Shown here piece after piece: positions 37,419-47,000 of a DNA stretch of 64,000 bases (position 1 is its first letter; every line of letters begins with the position of its first letter). The DNA is from Acidimicrobiales bacterium (GTDB taxonomy: Bacteria; Actinomycetota; Acidimicrobiia; Acidimicrobiales; JADJXE01). The notes beneath the pieces were generated by a model. That model ran no database searches, was not told the DNA's origin, and worked only from the letters and a program-made list of their open reading frames with translations. The stretch lies in NCBI GenBank assembly GCA_016716005.1, contig JADJXE010000001.1, positions 2,493,001-2,557,000 of the forward strand, given 5' to 3'. The position numbers were made by a program, and so were the translations under genes.

Positions 37419-38500
37419 GGGTGCTCCTCGGTGGTCGGATCCTCGGTGACGGGGCCGTCGGCGCGGCCCTCGGCGTGCACCAGCTCCACGAGCCGCTCGA
37501 GCACCCCCGGGTCGGTCTCGGGCAGCACGCCGTGGCCCAGGTTGAACACGTGGCCCGGCCGGCCACCGTTGCGGGCCAGCACGTCGCGCGCCTGCGCGGC
37601 CACGACCTCCCACGGGGCCAGGCACACCGCCGGGTCGAGGTTCCCCTGCACGCCGCGGTGCGCGCCGATGCGGCGGCGAGCCTCGTCGATCGGCACCCGC
37701 CAGTCGACGCCCACCACGTCGGCACCGGCGTCGGCCATCAACCCCAGCAGCTCGCCGGTGCCCACCCCGAAGTGCACGCGAGGGACCCCCAGGTCGGCGA
37801 CGCCCTCCAGCACCTTGCGACTGGCGGGGAGCACGTACCGCTCGTAGTCGGGTGCCGACAGCGCCCCCGCCCACGAGTCGAACAGCTGCACCGCCGACGC
37901 CCCGGCCTCGATCTGCGCCCGCAGGAACGCCAGCGAGAGGTCGGCCAGGCAGTCGAGCAGGCGGTGCCACAGCGACGGCTCGCCGTACATCAGCGCCTTC
38001 GTGCCCGCGTAGGTGCGCGACGGGCGGCCCTCGATCAGGTAGCTGGCCAGGGTGAACGGGGCGCCGGCGAAGCCGAGCAGCGGCACGGCCAGCTCCCCCA
38101 CGAGGATGCGCACCGTCTCGAGCACGTACGGCACGTCGCTCTCGGGCTCGAGGGGGCGCAGCCGGTCCAGGTCGGCGGCCCGCCGGAACGGCCGGTCGAC
38201 GACCGGCCCCGTGCCCGGGGCCACGTCGACCCCGAAGCCGATGGCGGCGAGGGGCACGACGATGTCGGAGAAGAGCACGGCCGCGTCGACCCCGTAGCGG
38301 CGGACCGGCTGCAGGGTGATCTCGGCGGCCACGTCGGGCCGGGCGATGGCCTGCAGGATCGACCCCTCACCGCGCACCGCCCGGTACTCCGGCAGGGAGC
38401 GCCCGGCCTGCCGCATGAACCACACGGGAACGCGCGGGCCGGGCTGCAGGCGACAGGCGCGCAGGAACGGGCCGTCGGAGAGCGCAGGGGGAGGGGGCAC
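37415..38500 (-). CDS. hemE: uroporphyrinogen decarboxylase
   Basis: 361 residues. Substrate-cleft motif PVWFMRQAGRSLPEYRAVR near the N-terminus, LFSDIVVPLAAIGFGVDVAPG (catalytic Asp), GFAGAPFTLASYLIEG, LFDSWAGALS, HFGVGTGELL, VGVDWRVPIDEAR and NGGRPGHVFNLGHGVLPETDP. It decarboxylates uroporphyrinogen III to coproporphyrinogen III. It follows the patatin gene by 12 bases and is coupled to hemH. Confidence 0.96.
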   Translation of the reverse strand: MPPPPALSDGPFLRACRLQPGPRVPVWFMRQAGRSLPEYRAVRGEGSILQAIARPDVAAEITLQPVRRYGVDAAVLFSDIVVPLAAIGFGVDVAPGTGPVVDRPFRRAADLDRLRPLEPESDVPYVLETVRILVGELAVPLLGFAGAPFTLASYLIEGRPSRTYAGTKALMYGEPSLWHRLLDCLADLSLAFLRAQIEAGASAVQLFDSWAGALSAPDYERYVLPASRKVLEGVADLGVPRVHFGVGTGELLGLMADAGADVVGVDWRVPIDEARRRIGAHRGVQGNLDPAVCLAPWEVVAAQARDVLARNGGRPGHVFNLGHGVLPETDPGVLERLVELVHAEGRADGPVTEDPTTEEHP

Positions 38501-38512
38501 CGCCCACCGACC

Positions 38513-39505
38513 CTACGCGGCCGCGGCCGCCCGCAGCACGTCGAGCGCAGGGGCGTCGGCCGCGGCCTCGGGCCGCTGGAGGCGCCGCCGCACGCCCGCC
38601 TCCACCTGGCCGGCCACCGCCGCGGCGCGGCCCGCGTCGAGGGCGCGCACGCCCATCACGCGCAGGTCGGCGGCGGTCGGTTCGAGCACCAGGACCGGCG
38701 TGTGCATCCGGCGCACCGCGGCGACCTCGGTGTCCAGGGTGTGGCGGTGCCACGCCCTGGGGATGCGGTCGGCTGCGGCCCGCAGGCCGTCGGCGGTGGC
38801 CGACATCGGCGACGACACGACCACCAGGTCGAAGCCCAGCCCGGCCAGCAGGTCGGCGTTGGTGGGCGCGTGGACGCCGCCGTCCACGTACCGGTCGCGT
38901 CCGATCCGGCGGGGCGCGAAGAGCCCCGGCACCGCGCAGGAGGCCGCGACGGCGTCGCCGATGTCGGCGTCGACCCGCACGTCCCGCCCGAGGACCACGC
39001 GGGCGCCGTCGCCCAGCCGCACCGCGCAGATCCACAGCGGTCGTTCCGGCCACCGCCGGCCGGCGTGCACCGCCCGGGCCCGCTCGGCCAGCGGGTCGGT
39101 GGAGCGCGTGCCCTCCGGGAGGGCGGCGGCCAGGGCCACGCCGGCTCGCCAGCGCCAGGGCTGCAGCACCTCGGTCACCAGGAGCCGGGGCGCGGCCGGG
39201 ACCGGCGGCCACCAGTGGCGGGCCGGTGGCAGGCGGAGCGGATCGACGGGCGGCCCGGCGCCGGCCAGGAGGGCCTCGCCCTCGGGGGACAGCGGGCGGC
39301 CGGCGGCCCGGTGGGCGAGGTCGGCGGGCGACAGGCCGGCCCGCAGGCCCGAGGCCACGGCCGCCCCCGCCGACGTGCCGACCACCAGCTCGGCGGTGCG
39401 GGCGTCCCAGCCGGTGACGTCGGCCAGGGCGGTGAGCGCGCCGGCGTGGAAGGCGCCACCCGTGGCCCCTCCCGCGCCGAGCACCAGTCCGATCGACGGC
39501 GCCAT
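38513..39505 (-). CDS. patatin-like phospholipase family protein
   Basis: 330 residues from ATG 39505 (MAPSIGLVLGAGGATGGAFHAGALTAL), which includes the glycine-rich oxyanion loop. The nucleophile elbow is VVGTSAGAAVASGL (GxSxG) and the catalytic Asp is in YVDGGVHAPTNADLL. The family hydrolyses acyl chains from phospholipids or other lipids. The position at the head of the hemE-hemH-hemY-sortase-lnt run is odd functionally but the gaps are operon-like. Cytoplasmic, with no signal peptide. Confidence 0.88.
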   Translation of the reverse strand: MAPSIGLVLGAGGATGGAFHAGALTALADVTGWDARTAELVVGTSAGAAVASGLRAGLSPADLAHRAAGRPLSPEGEALLAGAGPPVDPLRLPPARHWWPPVPAAPRLLVTEVLQPWRWRAGVALAAALPEGTRSTDPLAERARAVHAGRRWPERPLWICAVRLGDGARVVLGRDVRVDADIGDAVAASCAVPGLFAPRRIGRDRYVDGGVHAPTNADLLAGLGFDLVVVSSPMSATADGLRAAADRIPRAWHRHTLDTEVAAVRRMHTPVLVLEPTAADLRVMGVRALDAGRAAAVAGQVEAGVRRRLQRPEAAADAPALDVLRAAAAA

Positions 39506-39664
39506 CCCCCCATCACTAGCGCGACCGGGACGCCGCCGCGTCGTGCACCCCGGCGCTCGGGGTGCGCTCAAGCGCCCGATCGCCGGGTAGCCCGGCGGGT
39601 ACCGGTACGATGGTCGATCCTCGATGTCCCAGTCGGCATCCCTCGGGTCCGGGAAAGGACGGTG

Positions 39665-41731
39665 ATGGGGACCCACCCGGAGCTGGCGGCCGAGCAGGCC
39701 TACGTCGACCACGCGTACGACTGTCTCGACCGTGCCCGAGAGGCGGCCGTGCGGCTCCGGAGCCTGGCCGACGTCGGCCGGGGCGGCACCCACCAGGCCC
39801 GCTACGAGCGCGACGTGATCGAGGACACCATCCGCGCCCGGCTGTCGCAGCTCGAGCTGGGCGACGAGGCCCTCGTGTTCGGCCGGATCGACCGCGGGGC
39901 CGGCGAGACGTTCCACATCGGCCGGCTGGCCGTCAGCGACGACCGGCAGGAGCCGGTGGTGGTCGACTGGCGGGCGCCGGTGGCCGAGCCGTTCTACCGG
40001 GCGACGGGTCGGGTGCCGATGGGCCTCGTGCGCCGGCGCCACTTCATGGTGAAGGGCCGCACGCTGCTCGACCTCGAGGACGAGCTGTTCGATCTCGACC
40101 ACCTCGAGGGTGCCGTCGACGGGCGGGAGATCAACGGGTACGGCGCCCTCATCTCCGCTCTCGAGCAGTCGCGCACGGGGAAGCTGCGCGACATCGTCGC
40201 CACCATCCAGGGCGAGCAGGACGAGGTCATCCGCTCGGAGCCCGGTGGGGTGATGGTGGTGCAGGGCGGTCCGGGCACCGGCAAGACGGTCGTCGCGCTG
40301 CACCGAGCGGCGTACCTGCTCTACACCCACCGGTTCCCGCTCGAGGACCAGGGCGTGCTGGTGGTCGGCCCGAACCGGGTGTTCCTGCGCTACATCGACC
40401 GGGTGCTCCCGTCGCTCGGCGAGGCCGGCGTCGAGCTCGTCGTCCTGGCCGACCTCGTGCCCGACGTGCGCGTGCGCGGCACCGACCACCCCGACGCGGC
40501 GAGGGTGAAGGGCGACGCCCGCATGAGCTCGGTGCTCACCAGGGCCGTCCGTGACCGGGAGCGGCCGCTGCGCGCCGACCTGGTGGTGGGCTACGGCCTC
40601 ACCAGCCTCCGGCTCACCGCCGACGAGAGCGCGCGGATCGTGCGCCAGGCCCGCCGCCGGTTCCGGCGCCACAACGCCGCCCGGCGGTTCGTCGAGCAGG
40701 CAGTGTTCGCGGCGCTGGCCGGCAGCGGGCGCGACAGCCTCAACCCGACCACCGTGCGCGACCGGGTCCGCCGCACCGACGAGGTGCGGGCCGCGCTGGA
40801 GTGGATGTGGCCCGTGCTGACCCCGGCCGAGCTCCTGCACGACCTGTTCGGCTCCCTGCCGCTGCTGCGCTCGGCCGGCCGGGGCGTGCTCGACGATCGC
40901 GAGCTCGTCCTGCTGCACCGGGGCCGGTCCCTCTCGGTCGCGGACGTGGTCTGGACCGCCGGCGACGTGGCGCTGCTCGACGAGGCCCGCTCCCTGCTGG
41001 GATCCAGGCCGACGAGGGGCGACAAGGGCGACGACGACGTGCGCACCTACGGCCACATCGTGGTCGACGAGGCCCAGGACCTCACCCCGATGCAGCTGCG
41101 GATGCTCGCTCGCCGCTCCCTGAACGGCTCGATGACGGTCGTGGGCGACATCGCCCAGGCCACGGGCCCGTTCGCCCCTGACCGGTGGGACGACGTGCTC
41201 GCCCACCTGCCCGACCGCAAGCCGTCCCGCCTGCGCGAGCTCACCATCGGTTACCGGATCCCGAGCCAGGCCATGGCCCTGGCGGCGCGGGTGCTGTCGG
41301 TGGCCGCGCCGGGTCTGGCGCCGCCCAGCTCGGTGCGCGAGGGCGAGGACCCACCCCACATCCGGGGTGCCGGCCCCGACCTGGGGGCCGCGGTGGCGGA
41401 CGAGGCGGCCGACGCCCTCGCCGCCCTGGGGGAGGCCAGCGTGGCGGTGATCGTGCCCGAGTCGCTGGTGGGGCCCATCGAGGAGGCGCTCGAGGTCTCC
41501 GGGCTCGACGTGGGCCGGGCCGACCGCCAGGGGCTCGAGCGCCCGGTCACCGTGGTGCCGGTCGGGCTGGTGAAGGGCCTCGAGCTCGACGCCGCCGTCG
41601 TCGTCGAGCCCAGCCGGATCGTCGCCGAGGAGGCGCAGGGCCTCCGGGCGCTCTACGTGGCCCTCACCCGGGCCACCAAGCGGCTGGCCGTCGTCCACGC
41701 CGAGCCGCTCCCCGACGCGCTGGCCGAGTAG
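39665..41731 (+). CDS. HelD-like superfamily 1 helicase (RNA polymerase-recycling type)
   Basis: 688 residues from ATG 39665, preceded by an AAAGGA ribosome site. The N-terminal helical arm (EQAYVDHAYDCLDRAREAAVRLRSLA) is followed by the HelD-type DEALVFGRIDRGAGETFHIGRLAVSD and VVVDWRAPVAEPFYRATG, Walker A VVQGGPGTGKTVVALHRAAYLLY, motif II HIVVDEAQDLTPMQLRML, and a C-terminal ALYVALTRATKRLAVVH. HelD/HelR proteins remove stalled or rifampicin-bound RNA polymerase in Actinobacteria (known for the family). The frame is clean throughout and the gene is apparently monocistronic. Confidence 0.88.
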   Translation: MGTHPELAAEQAYVDHAYDCLDRAREAAVRLRSLADVGRGGTHQARYERDVIEDTIRARLSQLELGDEALVFGRIDRGAGETFHIGRLAVSDDRQEPVVVDWRAPVAEPFYRATGRVPMGLVRRRHFMVKGRTLLDLEDELFDLDHLEGAVDGREINGYGALISALEQSRTGKLRDIVATIQGEQDEVIRSEPGGVMVVQGGPGTGKTVVALHRAAYLLYTHRFPLEDQGVLVVGPNRVFLRYIDRVLPSLGEAGVELVVLADLVPDVRVRGTDHPDAARVKGDARMSSVLTRAVRDRERPLRADLVVGYGLTSLRLTADESARIVRQARRRFRRHNAARRFVEQAVFAALAGSGRDSLNPTTVRDRVRRTDEVRAALEWMWPVLTPAELLHDLFGSLPLLRSAGRGVLDDRELVLLHRGRSLSVADVVWTAGDVALLDEARSLLGSRPTRGDKGDDDVRTYGHIVVDEAQDLTPMQLRMLARRSLNGSMTVVGDIAQATGPFAPDRWDDVLAHLPDRKPSRLRELTIGYRIPSQAMALAARVLSVAAPGLAPPSSVREGEDPPHIRGAGPDLGAAVADEAADALAALGEASVAVIVPESLVGPIEEALEVSGLDVGRADRQGLERPVTVVPVGLVKGLELDAAVVVEPSRIVAEEAQGLRALYVALTRATKRLAVVHAEPLPDALAE

Positions 41732-41779
41732 CGGCGGTCGTCGTCCCGGGCCCGGTGGTCACCGCTACCCTCGGCGGCG

Positions 41780-42073
41780 ATGGCCGACGAGCAGGTGACG
41801 ATCCGCATCCGCACCGACGGCCCCTACGTGGTGACCGGGCCCTTCCGGCTCACCGACGCGGCCGGCACCGAGCTGGACGTGAGCGGGGGCGCGAACGTCG
41901 CCCTGTGCCGGTGCGGGCAGTCGCCCACCAAGCCCTTCTGCGACGGCACCCATCGCACGATGGGCTTCGACGGCTCCCTCGCCCCGCCGGGCCCGGAGCC
42001 CGGAGGGCCGGCCGGTAGCAGTGGCCCCGGCGCCGGCCCGCCTCCCGATCAGGACACGCCGGCGACGTCGTAG
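41780..42073 (+). CDS. CDGSH iron-sulfur domain protein
   Basis: 97 residues. The N-terminal beta part VTIRIRTDGPYVVTGPFRLTDAAG is followed by the [2Fe-2S] motif LCRCGQSPTKPFCDGTHRTMGF, giving the C-x-C, C and H ligands of CDGSH domains. The Gly/Pro-rich tail (from ~70) is probably disordered. A redox or iron-sulfur transfer role is typical. Its 3' end overlaps the convergent copper-chaperone gene by 25 bases. Confidence 0.9.
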   Translation: MADEQVTIRIRTDGPYVVTGPFRLTDAAGTELDVSGGANVALCRCGQSPTKPFCDGTHRTMGFDGSLAPPGPEPGGPAGSSGPGAGPPPDQDTPATS

Positions 42074-42252
42074 CCGGCCTCGTCGATCGCGGCCCGGACG
42101 GCGTCGTCGGTGGCGTCGCCGTCCACCGCCACGGTCCTGGCGGCCACGTCGACCTTCACCTCCGCCACCCCGGGGACCCCGGCGACCGCACCCTCGATGG
42201 CGTGCTTGCAGTGGTCGCAGCTGATGCCCGGGACGGAGTAGGTGCGCGTCAT
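42049..42252 (-). CDS. heavy-metal-associated (HMA) copper chaperone, CopZ-like
   Basis: 67 residues forming one ferredoxin-like HMA domain with the metal-binding loop GISCDHCKHAI (C-x2-C), followed by VPGVAEVKVDVAARTVAVDGDATDDAVRAAIDEAGYDV. The Asp in CDHC instead of the common CxxC spacer residues is seen in several actinobacterial members. It would carry Cu(I). No copper ATPase or CsoR is adjacent. Confidence 0.88.
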   Translation of the reverse strand: MTRTYSVPGISCDHCKHAIEGAVAGVPGVAEVKVDVAARTVAVDGDATDDAVRAAIDEAGYDVAGVS

Positions 42253-42275
42253 GGCGCCAGGCTAGGCCCGACCCG

Positions 42276-42425
42276 TCAGGAGACCTCGACGGTGGTGACT
42301 ATGCCGCGCTCCCCGTTCGTCATCACCGACTCGACCGTCTCGCCGGCGGGGAGCGTGGCCGGCACGCCGTCGAAGGCGACGTCGGCCGCCGTGGCCCCGA
42401 CGGTGCGGTCCGGCTCGGGGGCGCC
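42276..42425 (-). pseudogene. possible C-terminal remnant of a lost gene
   Basis: The frame reads GAPEPDRTVGATAADVAFDG and continues to the ending GERGIVTTVEVS, with protein-like composition and codon use, but it is closed upstream by in-frame TAG and TAA codons with no usable ATG. A 30-codon GTG start at 42365 is possible but weak. I do not recognise the parent family. Chance coding in GC-rich DNA is the main alternative. Confidence 0.25.
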
Positions 42426-42519
42426 CTACGTCAGCTGTTAGGGAGACCGAACATCGAGCGTGTGAACGGGTGGGCGCGGGCCCGTCAAGGCCCTGCGAGA
42501 GGGTTGACAACCGCCGGGT

Positions 42520-42535
42520 GATAGGTGAACCTAAC
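42520..42535 (+). promoter_or_regulatory. DtxR/IdeR-like iron box upstream of bfd
   Basis: GATAGGT-GA-ACCTAAC is an inverted repeat (TAGGT/ACCTA perfect around a 2-base centre) that fits the half-sites of actinobacterial DtxR/IdeR boxes. It lies 44 bp before the bfd GTG and just after a TTGACA hexamer at 42504-42509. Its regulator candidate is encoded at 43361-44014. Confidence 0.6.
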
Positions 42536-42579
42536 GGCCATGTGTGTGGCGGTCCGCACCCGGGCGCGGGTGGCCTGAC

Positions 42580-42777
42580 GTGGCGCTGGTGTGCCACTGC
42601 CGGGCGGTGGGCGACCGGGCGATCCGCGCCGCGGTCGCCGCCGGGGCGGGCGACGTGGAGGCGGTGGCGTCGACCACCACGGCCGGGTCCGACTGCGGCG
42701 GATGCCACCAGGCGATCCTCGAGCTGCTCGCGGAGGCCGCCGGCTCTCGCGCCCGGGCCACCTCGTCGGCGGCCTGA
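42580..42777 (+). CDS. bfd: bacterioferritin-associated ferredoxin
   Basis: 65 residues from GTG 42580 (VALVCHCRAVGDRAIRAAV). The four Cys ligands of a [2Fe-2S] cluster are CHC near the N-terminus and DCGGC around residue 40, the Bfd/Fer2_BFD pattern. Bfd reduces the ferric core of bacterioferritin to release iron. The bfr gene follows 76 bp downstream. Placement behind an iron box suggests iron-dependent control. Confidence 0.85.
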   Translation: MALVCHCRAVGDRAIRAAVAAGAGDVEAVASTTTAGSDCGGCHQAILELLAEAAGSRARATSSAA

Positions 42778-42853
42778 TCCGCTCGCGGCGGGCAGGGCCC
42801 CGGGGCGGCCCTCCTACTAGCCTCACCCGCATCCCGTCGTCCGAGGAGGCCAC

Positions 42854-43330
42854 GTGCGCGGCGATCCCAAGGTCATCGAGCTCCTGAACGAGGTGCTCTC
42901 CGCCGAGCTCACCGCGGTGAACCAGTACTTCGGCCACGCCAAGCTGTGCCAGAACTGGGGCTACCTGCGCCTGGCCGAGTTCGTGAAGCACGAGTCGATC
43001 GACGAGATGAGGCACGCCGAGCTGCTGATCGACCGGATCCTGTACCTCGAGGGCATGCCCAACCTGCAGCGCATGGGGTCGGTGCGCCTGGGCGAGACGG
43101 TGCCCGAGCAGTTCCGGCTCGACCTCGACATCGAGTACGCGGCGCTGGAGCGGCTCAACCGGGCCATCGCGGTGTGCGTGGAGGTGGGCGACAACGGCAG
43201 CCGGGAGCTGTTCGAGTCGATCCTCACCTCCGAGGAGGAGCACACCGACTGGCTGGAGACCCAGCTGGAGACGATCGGCCAGATCGGCGAGGCCAACTAC
43301 CTGACCCAGCAGCTGTTCGCTGCGGGCTGA
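42854..43330 (+). CDS. bfr: bacterioferritin
   Basis: 158 residues from GTG 42854 (VRGDPKVIELLNEVLSAELTAVNQYFGHAKL), the expected length. Ferroxidase ligands: Glu in LSAELTAVNQY, EMRHAE (Glu and His), Glu in DIEYAALERLN and the EEEHTDW Glu/His pair. The Met for the inter-subunit heme (GMPNLQRMGS region) is present. It stores iron in a 24-mer. It is next to bfd and to ideR. Confidence 0.94.
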   Translation: MRGDPKVIELLNEVLSAELTAVNQYFGHAKLCQNWGYLRLAEFVKHESIDEMRHAELLIDRILYLEGMPNLQRMGSVRLGETVPEQFRLDLDIEYAALERLNRAIAVCVEVGDNGSRELFESILTSEEEHTDWLETQLETIGQIGEANYLTQQLFAAG

Positions 43331-43360
43331 GGCCCGGCCGGGGGCCCTCGGCCGGGTCCC

Positions 43361-44014
43361 CTACGCGGTGACCAGGATCCGCGCGCTGGCGAACGAGCCG
43401 ACGCCCACGGCGGCACCGTCGATCTCGACGGTGAGCGTGCCGTCCGGCGACACGGCGGTCACCACCCCCCGGCGGCCCGGGGTGATCGAGGACGACTCGA
43501 GGAACTCGAGCAACCCCGGTGTGAACTCGAGCTCCTCGGGGATGCGGGCGACGGTGAAGGGCTCGCCCACGGCCACCTCGGCCAGCGGCCGGGCGTCGGG
43601 CGCGGCGTAGGTGGAGCCGGGGATCGGGTTGCCGTGGGGGCAAGTGGTGGGCCGGCCGAGGAGCCGGTCGATCGCCTCCTCGACGGCGTCGGAGAGCACG
43701 TGCTCCCACCTGCCCGCCTCTTTGTGGGCCGCCGCCCACGACAGGCCCAGGATGTCGGTGAGGAACCGCTCGGCCAGCCGATGGCGTCGGACGACCTGCT
43801 CGGCCAGCGCACGACCCGAGTCGGTGAGGCGGATGCTGCCGCCGTCGATGGCGACCAGGCCCTCGCCCTCCATCCGCCGCACCATCTCCGACACCGCCGG
43901 CCGGGAGACCCCGAGGCGTTCCACGATCCTCGCCTGGATCACCTCGACGTCGTCCTCGTGGAGCTCGAAGATCGCCTCGCAGTACTCCTCGAAGGCGGGG
44001 TGGTACTCGGGCAC
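43361..44014 (-). CDS. ideR: iron-dependent DtxR/IdeR-family transcriptional regulator
   Basis: 217 residues. The N-terminal winged helix (HPAFEEYCEAIFELHEDDVEVIQARIVERLGVSRPAVSEMVRRMEGEGLV) is followed by the dimerisation/metal domain (VVRRHRLAERFLTDILGLSWAAAHKEAGRWEHVLSDAVEEAI, PTTCPHGNPIPG with the ancillary-site Cys and His) and an SH3-like FeoA domain (GVVTAVSPDGTLTVEIDG). It represses or activates iron genes through boxes such as the one at 42520. Convergent with bfr. The exact metal (Fe or Mn) cannot be fixed from sequence. Confidence 0.88.
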   Translation of the reverse strand: MPEYHPAFEEYCEAIFELHEDDVEVIQARIVERLGVSRPAVSEMVRRMEGEGLVAIDGGSIRLTDSGRALAEQVVRRHRLAERFLTDILGLSWAAAHKEAGRWEHVLSDAVEEAIDRLLGRPTTCPHGNPIPGSTYAAPDARPLAEVAVGEPFTVARIPEELEFTPGLLEFLESSSITPGRRGVVTAVSPDGTLTVEIDGAAVGVGSFASARILVTA

Positions 44015-44080
44015 GGTCGGAGTCTACGGGCGCCCGGCTCCCGCCCGACCGCCGACACCGACCGACGGTAGGTTGGGCGC

Positions 44081-47000
44081 GTGGCGCTCGAGCCGTTCTC
44101 GCCGGCCGTCCGCGCCTGGTTCGAGGCGTCGTTCCCCGAGCCCACCGCGGCACAGGCCCAGGGGTGGCCGCCGATCGCGGCGGGTGCCCACACCCTGATC
44201 CTGGCGCCCACCGGCTCGGGCAAGACCCTCGCCGCGTTCCTGTGGGCGATCGACCGCCTCGTCCACGAGCCGACGCCCGAGCGCACCCGCCGCACCCGGG
44301 TGCTCTACGTGTCGCCGCTGCGGGCCCTGGCCGTCGACGTCGAGAAGAACCTGCGGGCCCCGCTGGCCGGGATCCGGCTGGCGGCCGAGCGCCTCGGCCT
44401 GCCCTTCACCGAGCCCACCGTCGGCCTGCGCACCGGCGACACCCCGGCCGAAGCCCGCCGGGCGATGCTGCGGCATCCGCCCGACGTGCTGATCACCACG
44501 CCCGAGTCGCTGTACCTCCTGCTCACCTCGCAGGCCCGCGACACCCTGCAGGGCGTCCACACGGTCATCGTCGACGAGATCCACGCCCTGGCCCCCACCA
44601 AGCGTGGGGCCCACCTGGCTCTGTCGCTGGAGCGGCTCGAGGCCCGGTGCGAGCGGCCGCCCCAGCGCATCGGCCTGTCGGCCACGCAGCGCCCGCTGGA
44701 GGAGATCGCCCGGTTCCTCGGGGGCGAGCGGGCCCCGGGCGAGCCGCGGCCGGTCGCCGTCGTCGACGCGGGGGTCCGCAAGGAGCTCGACGTGGAGGTC
44801 TGCGTCGCGGTCGACGACATGGGCGAGCTGGGGACCGTGTCCGACGAGCTGCCCAGCGGCCCCGTCGCCGCCGGCCCGGCCCGCCGGTCCATCTGGCCGT
44901 CGATGCACCCCCGCCTGCTCGAGCTCGTCCTCGCGCACCGGTCGACCATCGTGTTCGTGAACGCCCGCCGCCTGGCCGAGCGGCTGGCCGCCCGCCTCAA
45001 CGAGCTGGCGCTGGAGACGGGTGCCGTGGCCGAGGGAGCCCCCGACCTGGTGAGGGCCCACCACGGATCGCTGGCGCGCGAGCAGCGCCTGGCCATCGAG
45101 GACCAGCTCAAGACCGGGCGGCTGCGGGGCCTGGTGGCCACGTCGTCGCTGGAGCTCGGGATCGACATGGGGGCCGTCGACCTGGTCGTCCAGGTCGAGT
45201 CGCCGTCCTCGGTGGCGTCCGGCCTGCAGCGCATCGGGCGGGCCGGCCACCGGGTGGGGGAGCCGAGCCGCGGCAAGGTGTTCCCCAAGCACCGCGGCGA
45301 CCTCCTGCAGGCCGCGGTGGTGGTCGACCGCATGCTCGACGGTTGGGTCGAGGAGACCCGCGTCCCCCGCAACCCCCTCGACGTGCTGGCCCAGCAGGTG
45401 GTCGCCGCCACCGCCCTCGACGAGTGGCAGGTCGACGACCTGCTGGCCCTGGTCCGCCGGGCGGCCCCGTTCCGCGACCTGACCGACGACCTGTTCACCT
45501 CGGTGCTCGACCTGCTGGCCGGCCGCTACCCGAGCGACGAGTTCCACGAGCTGCGGCCCCGGGTGGTGTGGGACCGGGTGGCCGGCGTGGTCCGGGCCCG
45601 CGACGACGCCCGCCGCCTGGCCGTCACCAGCGGGGGCACGATCCCCGACCGGGGGCTGTTCGGCGTGTTCCTGCCCGACGGCACCCGGGTGGGCGAGCTC
45701 GACGAGGAGATGGTCTACGAGAGCCGTGCCGGGGAGACGTTCCTCCTCGGGGCGTCCACCTGGCGGATCAGCGAGATCACGGCCGAGCGGGTCGTCGTCA
45801 CGCCCGCCCCGGGCGAGCCGGGGAAGATGCCCTTCTGGCACGGCGACGGCCCCGGCCGGCCGGTCGAGCTCGGCCGTGCCCTCGGCACCTTCGTCCGCGA
45901 GCTGCGGGCCGTGCCCCGCGCGGAGGCCGAGGGGCGCCTGTCGGAGCGCCACGGCCTGGACGCCCGAGCCGTCGACAACCTGCTGCGCTACCTCGACGAG
46001 CAGGCTGACGCCACCGGCGTGGTGCCCGACGACCGAACGGTGGTGGTCGAGCGGTTCCGCGACGAGATCGGCGACTGGCGGGTGTGCGTGCTGACGCCCT
46101 TCGGGGCCCGCGTCCACGCGCCGTGGGCGCTCGCCATCGAGACCCGGGTGCGCGACCGTCTCGGGCTCGAGGTCGAGACCCTCTGGAGCGACGACGGCAT
46201 CGTGGTCCGGCTGCCCGAGGCCGTCGACGAGCTGCCGCTCGACGTGCTGCTCCCCGAGCCCGACGAGCTCGACGAGCTGGTGGTGGCCGTGCTGCCCGGC
46301 ACGGCCGTGTTCTCGGCCCGGTTCCGCGAGTGCGCCGCACGCGCCCTGCTGCTGCCCCGCCGGCGCCCCGGGCGGCGCACCCCCCTGTGGCAGCAGCGCC
46401 AGCGGGCGGCCGACCTGCTCGCGGTGGCGGCCCGGTACCCGTCGTTCCCGATCCTGCTGGAGACGTCCCGGGAGATCCTGCAGGAGGTGTTCGACGTGCC
46501 CGCGCTGCGCGGGCTCCTGCGCGACGTGGCCGCCCGGCGGGTCCGGGTGGTGCAGGTCGAGACGCCCCGCGCCTCGCCGTTCGCGTCGTCGCTGCTGTTC
46601 CAGTGGGTCGCGGTGTACATGTACGAGGGCGACGCACCGCTCGCCGAGCGGCGAGCCGCCGCCCTCGCCCTCGACCGGGAGCTCCTGGCCGAGCTGCTCG
46701 GCGCCGAGGAGCTGCGGGAGCTGCTCGACGCCGAGGCGCTCGCCCAGCTCGAGCTGGAGCTGCAGCACCTCACCGCCGAGCGGGCGGCCCGCTCGGCCGA
46801 CGCCGTCCACGACCTGCTGCGCCGGCTCGGGCCGCTGCGGCTCGACGAGATCGAGGGGCGGGCCGCCGTCGCCCCGGGCGGTGCCGCCGGGTGGGTCGAG
46901 CAGCTGCTCGAGCAGCACCGGGCGATCACGGTGCGGATGGCGGGCGAGGAGCGGCTGGCCGCCGCCGAGGACGCCGCCCGGCTGCGCGACGGGTTGGGGG

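Larger units (their letters stand above)
42253..42579. other. 327-bp region without a complete gene
   Basis: Contains a 49-codon open remnant on the minus strand (42276-42425) with no credible start, then, to its right, a TTGACA hexamer at 42504-42509 and a DtxR/IdeR-like palindrome at 42520-42535 upstream of bfd. The stretch 42426-42500 shows no further recognisable signal. Confidence 0.6.

Noticed and set aside
38513..41698. Long minus-strand frame covering both patatin and the helicase locus
   Set aside because: Only the part from 39505 down is patatin; the rest is antisense to a helicase with intact motifs.
42276..42425. UGA or UAG recoding in the remnant upstream of bfd
   Set aside because: Both TAG and TAA are in frame within five codons, with no recognisable conserved motif across them.
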